A stretch of 9,927 nucleotides of DNA. Source: Collinsella aerofaciens (GTDB taxonomy: Bacteria > Actinomycetota > Coriobacteriia > Coriobacteriales > Coriobacteriaceae). Made by a program: the position numbers and the translations under genes. Each line of letters begins with the position of its first letter. Position 1 is the stretch's first letter. Shown one piece after another: positions 5,334 to 9,927 of this stretch. The stretch covers positions 1 through 9,927 of the forward strand of contig RPYR01000061.1 in NCBI GenBank assembly GCA_008671285.1, in the 5' to 3' direction. A model generated the notes under the pieces. It had not been told where the DNA came from, ran no database searches, and saw only the letters and a list, made by a program, of their open reading frames with translations.

Positions 5334-6674
5334 CTACATCTCGGGCGCCTTGGCGACGGTCTCGCTTTCTGCCGTGAGTGGGCGGTTGTCGATGCGGCGG
5401 CCCAGGCGGTCGAGCTTCACAAGGAGCCACTCAATGGGATTCGGCCCTGCGCCTTCCTCGTCGGCAACCAGGTCCATAACGGCGATTTTGGTGCCGTCCT
5501 GCTTGAGAGTAACACTGCCCACCTTGTCGCCCACATGCACCGTGCCCGAAAGATCGTCGTAGCTAACCTTTTCGGTCACCTCGCCGGCAAGGGAAAACAC
5601 GGTCGCTTGCGCCGTAGGATCGGCGAGTGTGGCGTCGATCGTCTTATCCGTCCAGTCGGTTTGGCCAATGCGCGCCATAAGCGGGTTGCCGTTGGCGGTC
5701 TTTTCCTGCGTGTTGGCGATTGCGACCGTCACCTTGTGGCCGTAGTACCAGTTGGCAAGGGTGGCGGTATCGGTAAAGCGCTGATCGGTGGTGGTGGAGT
5801 TCAAAACGACGGTGTAGATCTCGTCGTCATCGCGGTTGTAGTCACCCGTAAAGCAATAGACTGCATCGTCGGTGGTGCAAGTCTTGCCACCGATGTTGCC
5901 ATCTTGGCCCAGCAAATAGTTATGCGTGTCCATGGAATGCGAATGGTCGGTGCCGTCGGCGCCCGTGACCTCGATCCAGGAATCCTCGCTCGCTACGACC
6001 TTGCGGATCGTGTCGTTTTTCATGGCCTCCTGCATCATCAGCGCTACGTCGTGTGCGGTTGAGTGCATATCGCCAGCCCACTCATCAAAGTCCAGACCAT
6101 GCGGGTTTTCAAAAAGCGTACCGGTGCAGCCGAGCTTCTTAGCGCGCTCGTTCATGGCCTTCACAAATGTGGCCTCGGCGTCTTTGGTCTTAGGGTCGAT
6201 CTTCTTGCCCACATATTCGGCGAGCACGATGGCGGCGTCGTTGCCCGAGGGAATCATCAGGCCGCGCAGTGCCTGCTCCACGGTAAGCTCGTCGCCTTCG
6301 AGCAAACCGGCGGTCGAATTACCCACGGTGGCTGCGGCGTTGCTCACCGTGACCTTCTCGTCCATCTTGCAATTCTCGACGGTTAGGATTGCGGTCATGA
6401 CCTTGGTGATCGAGGCGATCTTGACCTGCTCATCGGCGCCGCGGGCATAGTAGACGGTGCCGTCTTTGCCCATGACGAGGGCATTGGTCGCATCGATATC
6501 GGGCAGGTTTTCGGCCGTGATGCCGCGCGCATCGGCGGTTTTGCCGCAAACATTGTCGGTCGTGAGCACTTGGACGCCGGCGACGGTGGGCACGCCAGCG
6601 GCAAGGGCGATAGCGCAGACAAAGCCGGCGGCAAGCTGGGCTGAGCGCTTTGCAAAAGAGGTGAGGGGCTTCAC
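5334..6674 (-). CDS. D-alanyl-D-alanine carboxypeptidase (peptidase S11, DacA/PBP5-like)
   Basis: Secreted or membrane-anchored serine peptidase that trims the terminal D-Ala from peptidoglycan stem peptides; 446 residues. The GTG start (6674-6672) gives a typical signal peptide (basic start, hydrophobic core at about 12-33, likely cleavage after VPTVAG). Penicillin-binding motifs are SITK at 88-91 (nucleophile S88) and SGN at 143-145. The third motif, normally KTG, reads KTC at 264-266; the codon is clearly TGC. Residues 345-405 fit a C-terminal beta domain as in PBP5. The end (PNPIEWLLVKLDRLGRR, 411-427) looks like the amphipathic helix that anchors PBP5 to the membrane. The Shine-Dalgarno is weak. 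It is transcribed divergently from a VanRS-like regulator pair and has its own promoter and terminator. The family call is firm; normal activity is uncertain because of the third motif. Confidence 0.92.
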   Translation of the reverse strand: MKPLTSFAKRSAQLAAGFVCAIALAAGVPTVAGVQVLTTDNVCGKTADARGITAENLPDIDATNALVMGKDGTVYYARGADEQVKIASITKVMTAILTVENCKMDEKVTVSNAAATVGNSTAGLLEGDELTVEQALRGLMIPSGNDAAIVLAEYVGKKIDPKTKDAEATFVKAMNERAKKLGCTGTLFENPHGLDFDEWAGDMHSTAHDVALMMQEAMKNDTIRKVVASEDSWIEVTGADGTDHSHSMDTHNYLLGQDGNIGGKTCTTDDAVYCFTGDYNRDDDEIYTVVLNSTTTDQRFTDTATLANWYYGHKVTVAIANTQEKTANGNPLMARIGQTDWTDKTIDATLADPTAQATVFSLAGEVTEKVSYDDLSGTVHVGDKVGSVTLKQDGTKIAVMDLVADEEGAGPNPIEWLLVKLDRLGRRIDNRPLTAESETVAKAPEM

Positions 6675-6713
6675 GGATTTCGCTTTCGGCGGGATGGTCT
6701 CTTCTGGAACTAG

Positions 6714-6722
6714 AGTATATCA
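6714..6722 (-). promoter_or_regulatory. Extended -10 promoter of the carboxypeptidase gene
   Basis: On the minus strand TGATATACT is an extended -10 (TGn plus TATACT), about 40 bp before the GTG start. No good -35 is visible, as is common for extended -10 promoters. Confidence 0.55.
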
Positions 6723-6790
6723 TTTGCCGGCGTCGGCGATCATCGCGTGCGTGCGTGGCCCACATCCGCGCTCGAACGGGCACAAGGGTG

Positions 6791-6806
6791 CTTAAGGCCG
6801 ACTTAA
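6791..6806. promoter_or_regulatory. 11-bp-spaced direct repeat, possible regulator site
   Basis: CTTAA occurs at 6791-6795 and 6802-6806, an 11-bp period that suits tandem binding by OmpR/PhoB-family regulators such as the protein encoded at 6872. It lies between the two divergent genes. The repeat is short and may be chance. Confidence 0.3.
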
Positions 6807-6845
6807 TCACCCACGCTTGTTGTGTGTGGCGTGCGTCGCCTCAGG

Positions 6846-6851
6846 CATAAT
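6846..6851 (+). promoter_or_regulatory. Possible -10 of the VanR-like gene
   Basis: CATAAT, 20 bp before the ATG at 6872 and identical to the -10 of two tRNA-Arg promoters. No convincing -35 is seen at 16-18 bp upstream, so an activator may be needed. The start codon follows a good AGAGGAG Shine-Dalgarno (6860-6866). Confidence 0.4.
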
Positions 6852-6871
6852 GGAGCGCGAGAGGAGCACGC

Positions 6872-7567
6872 ATGAACGAGCGCATACTGGTAGTTGATGA
6901 CGAAAAGGCCATCGCCGACTTGGTTGGCATCTACCTTACAAAAGAGGGCTTTGATGTCCAGATTGCCTATAGCGGGGCCGATGCTGCCAAGGCGATTTTG
7001 GAGCAGGAGTTCGATTTGGCGCTGCTAGATGTCATGCTGCCCGATATCGATGGGTTTGAGCTGCTGCGTACGATCCGTTCCAGCCATACCTATCCCGTGA
7101 TCATGCTGACGGCGCGCGATGCCCAGCAAGACAAGATCGGGGGCCTTTCGCTTGGCGCGGACGATTACGTGGTTAAGCCGTTCCGTCCGCTGGAGCTCAT
7201 CGCGCGCGTGCACGCTCAGCTTCGCCGCTACACCAGCTACGGTAGCCGTGCACAGGCGGCCGAGTCGCCGACCATTCAGCTCGACGGCTTGGAGATCAAC
7301 CGCGATGCTCGTTCCGTGACAGTGGACGGTTCACCGGTTCGCCTCACGCCCACCGAGTATTCAATCTTGCTGTATCTGGTCGAGCATCGCGGCAGCGTGG
7401 TGGCCGTGGAGGACCTGTTCCGCGCGGTGTGGAGCGAGGATTTTATGCCCGGCTCCAACAATACGGTGATGGTGCACATTCGCCACTTGCGCGAAAAAAT
7501 CGGCGACGACGCACAAAAGCCACGCTTTATCAAAAACGTCTGGGGCGTCGGCTACATCATCGAATAG
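6872..7567 (+). CDS. VanR-like response regulator (OmpR/PhoB family)
   Basis: Cytoplasmic DNA-binding response regulator, 231 residues. The receiver domain (1-120) has the acidic pair D9-D10 (ILVVDDE), phospho-acceptor D53 (LLDVMLPD), T80 (IMLTARD) and K102 (VVKPFRP). The winged-helix domain (about 134-231) carries RLTPTEYSILLYLVEHRG, TVMVHIRHLREKIG and the terminal WGVGYIIE. The segment IMLTARDAQQDKIGGLSLGA with KPFRPLELIARV and the LRRY linker resembles VanR more than PhoB. The ATG has a good Shine-Dalgarno. The stop lies 25 bp before the partner kinase gene, so the two are co-transcribed. No vanHAX genes are seen, so glycopeptide resistance cannot be claimed; a role in envelope sensing is inferred from family and from the carboxypeptidase next door. 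Confidence 0.93.
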   Translation: MNERILVVDDEKAIADLVGIYLTKEGFDVQIAYSGADAAKAILEQEFDLALLDVMLPDIDGFELLRTIRSSHTYPVIMLTARDAQQDKIGGLSLGADDYVVKPFRPLELIARVHAQLRRYTSYGSRAQAAESPTIQLDGLEINRDARSVTVDGSPVRLTPTEYSILLYLVEHRGSVVAVEDLFRAVWSEDFMPGSNNTVMVHIRHLREKIGDDAQKPRFIKNVWGVGYIIE

Positions 7568-7592
7568 CTCCTTAGATGGTGGGGAAGTGGAT

Positions 7593-8831
7593 ATGACAAA
7601 AGACGATAGGCAGGCATTCGAGGTACCCGATCGGCTCTTTGAATACGTGAGGTCGGTCGTCGACAACCGCGCGCTTGCAACGGTGCTGCTCTTTTTGCTG
7701 AGCCTGCTGCTGATTGGCATCGACAACATCGCCGGAATCTTGACGGTGCTGCTTGCCGGCTTTTTGCTGATCGATCGATTTGAGATCGTGCGCCGCTGCA
7801 TGGTGATTGGCGGCGCCGCGTGGGCCATGACGTTGGCGATTGGCGCCATGGCGCTCGGCGGCATCGAAGGGCCGGTGCTGTTCGATGCCGGCTTTGTATT
7901 CAACATGCTTGGCTTTGTGCTGGCGCTTGCCGCGTGCGTGCTGTTCTTGTGTGGCCGCGCCCTGTACTACCAGGGCTACGAACAGGGCGAGCAGCATGCC
8001 GATTGTGTGCTGGCCGCTCGTATTCAAGATCGCCTGATCGATCACCCCGACACCTGGGACAACATCGACGGCGACTTCTTGGAGGTCGAGGGCGCCCTTA
8101 ACCGCGTGCGTGACCGTGAGCGCAAGGTGCAACAGGCCTTGCGTGACGAGTCGCATCGCAAGGACGATCTGGTCACGTACTTGGCACATGACCTACGCAC
8201 CCCGCTTGCCAGTGTGGTGGGCTATCTTTCGCTGCTGCAAGAGGCTCCTGAGCTGCCGGTTGAGCAACGTGCGCACTTTACGGGCGTGGCTCTCGACAAG
8301 GCGCACCGGCTCGATGCACTCATCGAAGAGTTCTTCGATATCACACGCTTTGACTTCCACGATATCGTGCTCACGCGCGGCTATGTTGATCTGGGGTTGC
8401 TGCTGGCTCAGGTGGCTGACGAGTTCTATCCCATCCTCAACGAGCAGCATAAGGAAGCCCAAGTTGATATCCACGAGGACCTGACGGTGCTCGTGGATGG
8501 CGACAAGATGGCTCGCGTGTTCAACAACATCATGAAAAACGCCGTCGCCTATAGCTATGAGGGCTCGACTATCACGATTGAGGCCGGGCGCCAAGACGAT
8601 GGCGGCGTGCGCGTTCGCTTTATCAATCAGGGCGATCCTATCCCTGCGGCTAAGCTCAAGGTGATCTTTGAGAAGTTCTATCGCCTGGATGCGGCGCGTG
8701 CGACCAATCGCGGTGGTGCCGGTCTGGGCCTTGCTATTGCCAAGGAGATCATCGCGGCACACGGCGGTACCGTTGCATGTGAATCGACGCCCGAACACAC
8801 GATATTCACCATCGAGCTGCCCGCCGCATAG
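7593..8831 (+). CDS. VanS-like membrane sensor histidine kinase
   Basis: Partner kinase of the response regulator just upstream, 412 residues from the ATG at 7593 (SD-like GGGGAAG at 7581-7587). A GTG two codons earlier (7587) is an alternative that overlaps that SD. The N-terminal 125 residues hold about four hydrophobic segments (roughly 28-48, 49-62, 70-88 and 98-122) with no large extracellular domain, suggesting that membrane-embedded signals or a partner protein are sensed. The HisKA motif LAHDLRTPLASVVGYLSLL (197-215) carries phospho-His H199 and is very VanS-like. The ATPase domain shows the N box (FNNIMKNAVAYS, 310-321), the F box (IFEKFYRLD, 358-366) and the G2 box (GGAGLGLAIAKE, 374-385). 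The G1 box reads NQGDPI rather than the usual DxGxGI, a variation seen among VanS-type kinases. Confidence 0.92.
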   Translation: MTKDDRQAFEVPDRLFEYVRSVVDNRALATVLLFLLSLLLIGIDNIAGILTVLLAGFLLIDRFEIVRRCMVIGGAAWAMTLAIGAMALGGIEGPVLFDAGFVFNMLGFVLALAACVLFLCGRALYYQGYEQGEQHADCVLAARIQDRLIDHPDTWDNIDGDFLEVEGALNRVRDRERKVQQALRDESHRKDDLVTYLAHDLRTPLASVVGYLSLLQEAPELPVEQRAHFTGVALDKAHRLDALIEEFFDITRFDFHDIVLTRGYVDLGLLLAQVADEFYPILNEQHKEAQVDIHEDLTVLVDGDKMARVFNNIMKNAVAYSYEGSTITIEAGRQDDGGVRVRFINQGDPIPAAKLKVIFEKFYRLDAARATNRGGAGLGLAIAKEIIAAHGGTVACESTPEHTIFTIELPAA

Positions 8832-8852
8832 CCAGCGTGCCCTTACAAACAC

Positions 8853-8879
8853 TTGACAATGCGCTCACGTGCATATGAG
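8853..8879 (+). promoter_or_regulatory. Possible promoter upstream of pstB
   Basis: TTGACA (8853-8858) is a perfect -35, but the best nearby -10 candidates (CATATG at 8872, TATGAG at 8874) have short spacers of 13 and 15 bp. TACTAT at 8890-8895 is a better -10 with no matched -35. The stretch between the kinase and pstB probably holds a promoter, but which elements are used is unclear. Confidence 0.35.
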
Positions 8880-8892
8880 CCGCGATTTCTAC

Positions 8893-8919
8893 TATCGATA
8901 CTGCTGAATTGATATCGAT
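8893..8919. promoter_or_regulatory. TATCGAT direct repeat before pstB
   Basis: TATCGAT occurs at 8893-8899 and 8913-8919, 20 bp apart (about two helical turns), just upstream of the pstB Shine-Dalgarno. The spacing suits an operator. No regulator can be named from this. Confidence 0.3.
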
Positions 8920-8934
8920 GTGGAGGTATGCGGT

Positions 8935-9810
8935 ATGACGGCTGCTGCGGCTGTGGAGCCCACGGAGCTTGAAGAACTCATGAAAGCGCAGGCCGAGGCC
9001 GCGCGCGAGCGCGAGGTTGGGGATGCGACTCGCCCCACGGCAGAGGATCTTGCCGCCTCGCCGACGCGCATCGATGTCGAGGGCCTCGACCTGTTCTATG
9101 GCGACCATCATGCGCTCAAGGACGTGAATATCAAGATCCGCGACAAGCAGATCACCTCGTTCATCGGGCCTTCGGGCTGCGGAAAGTCCACGTTGCTGCG
9201 CTGCTTTAACCGCATGAACGACGGCATCAAGGATTGCCGCATCGAGGGCAAGATTGCGCTCGATGGTCAAGATATCCTGGGCGACTACGACATCTGCCGC
9301 TTGCGCCAGCGCGTGGGCATGGTGTTCCAGCGCCCCAACCCGTTTCCCATGAGCATCTACGACAACGTCGCCTACGGTCCTCGCGGCATGGGAGTGCGCG
9401 ACCGCGTCGTGCTCGACGAGCTGGTCGAGGATTCCCTTCGTCGCGCTGCGCTATGGGATGAGGTCAAGGACAAGCTCAAAGAGTCGGGTCTGGGTCTTTC
9501 GGGCGGCCAGCAGCAGCGTCTGTGCATCGCCCGCGCACTTGCCGTGCAGCCCGACATTCTGCTGATGGACGAGCCGACCTCGGCACTCGACCCTGTGTCG
9601 ACGCTGGTGGTGGAGCAGCTGGCCTGCGAGCTCAAAGAGACCTGCACGCTCGTGGTCGTTACGCACAATATGCAGCAGGCGGCGCGTATCTCCGATTCGG
9701 TCGCATTCTTTTTGCTGGGTGAGCTGGTGGAGCACGCGCCCACCGCGCAACTCTTCAAGAATCCGACCGATCCGCGCACGGCGGATTATTTGACGGGGCG
9801 TTTTGGCTGA
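8935..9810 (+). CDS. pstB: Phosphate ABC transporter ATP-binding protein
   Basis: Cytoplasmic ATPase that powers the PstSCAB high-affinity phosphate importer; 291 residues. The ATG at 8935 follows GGAGG (8922-8926) at good spacing and is preferred to the upstream GTG at 8920, which overlaps that site. Walker A is GPSGCGKST (78-86), the Q loop Q132 in [10 protein letters not shown] (the last five residues typical of PstB), the signature LSGGQ (188-192), Walker B ILLMDEP (208-214) and the switch H244. The ending [13 protein letters not shown] is diagnostic for PstB. The family is usually about 250 residues; an acidic N-terminal extension of about 43 residues precedes the normal start. pstS, pstC, pstA and phoU are not in the window. 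A response regulator gene starts 64 bp downstream with no terminator between, so co-transcription is possible. Confidence 0.95.
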   Translation: MTAAAAVEPTELEELMKAQAEAAREREVGDATRPTAEDLAASPTRIDVEGLDLFYGDHHALKDVNIKIRDKQITSFIGPSGCGKSTLLRCFNRMNDGIKDCRIEGKIALDGQDILGDYDICRLRQRVGMVFQRPNPFPMSIYDNVAYGPRGMGVRDRVVLDELVEDSLRRAALWDEVKDKLKESGLGLSGGQQQRLCIARALAVQPDILLMDEPTSALDPVSTLVVEQLACELKETCTLVVVTHNMQQAARISDSVAFFLLGELVEHAPTAQLFKNPTDPRTADYLTGRFG

Positions 9811-9820
9811 TACCATCTAG

Positions 9821-9834
9821 TAAAGGTACCTTTA
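9821..9834. promoter_or_regulatory. Perfect 14-bp palindrome between pstB and the next regulator
   Basis: TAAAGGTACCTTTA is its own reverse complement and lies 41 bp before the start codon of the response regulator at 9875. It has no T-run, so it is not a terminator. An operator for a dimeric regulator is the simplest reading. Confidence 0.4.
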
Positions 9835-9874
9835 GGGTTAAGATGCGGTCATGCCGGCCGCAAAGGGGTTCAAC

Positions 9875-9927
9875 ATGATCTATTACGTCGAGGACGATGA
9901 CAACATCAGGGATTTGACGGTCTATGC
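9875..9927 (+). CDS. Response regulator, N-terminal fragment (continues beyond window)
   Basis: Only 17 codons and two bases are visible. The ATG at 9875 follows AAAGGGG (9862-9868). MIYYVEDDDNIRDLTVY is the typical first strand and helix of a receiver domain, with the acidic cluster E6-D9 that binds the metal ion. Its place directly after pstB suggests a PhoB/PhoP-type regulator of phosphate genes, but no DNA-binding domain is in view to confirm the subfamily. Confidence 0.8.
   Translation, partial: MIYYVEDDDNIRDLTVY

Noticed and set aside
5244..6062. Plus-strand open frame of 272 codons opposite the carboxypeptidase
   Set aside because: It is antisense to a gene with clear SxxK and SxN motifs and a signal peptide, and it runs through that gene's terminator.
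6872..8831. Vancomycin resistance cluster
   Set aside because: The regulator and kinase are VanRS-like, but no vanH, vanA-type ligase or vanX is present, and the carboxypeptidase is an S11 PBP5-like enzyme rather than a VanY metallopeptidase.

Overview
The window reads as a moderately GC-rich actinobacterial chromosome, most like a gut Coriobacteriia such as Collinsella. That placement rests on codon use, gene style and a LexA box of the Bacillus/actinobacterial type; it is an impression, not a search result. Nine protein genes are supported (two cut by the window edges), plus four tRNA genes and an unusual set of tRNA-linked repeats.

Layout. Positions 1-636 hold the 3' half of serS, followed by a clear terminator. 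A 125-residue protein of unknown function (810-1187) has a near-consensus LexA box on its likely promoter. From 1224 to about 2290 lie three identical tRNA-Arg(ACG) genes, each with its own promoter and terminator. The second and third are followed by a hairpin-rich element that ends in a second copy of the tRNA 3' end plus a second terminator. An unrecognised 813-residue protein with TPR-like repeats fills 2384-4825. A tRNA-Ser(GCT) at 4920-5010 is followed by the same kind of element, this time ending in a tRNA-Ser tail. On the minus strand a secreted D-Ala-D-Ala carboxypeptidase (5334-6674) faces away from a VanR/VanS-like two-component pair (6872-8831). The window ends with pstB (8935-9810) and the first 17 codons of another response regulator.

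The most interesting feature is the repeat. Three copies span 190, 190 and 191 bp from tRNA tail to duplicated tail, although they sit behind two different tRNA species. The Ser copy and the Arg copies share a scaffold but differ in their stem sequences, and the stems remain largely paired. Behind most of these terminators also lies an inverted copy of the tRNA T-arm. The first tRNA-Arg has only the tail and the inverted T-arm, so it looks like an empty site inside the same locus. I do not recognise a described family for this element.

The protein genes suggest a cell-envelope and phosphate theme in the right half: a peptidoglycan carboxypeptidase beside a VanRS-like sensor pair, then the phosphate-transport ATPase with a PhoB-type regulator start. 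No vanHAX genes and no pstSCA or phoU are present in the window.
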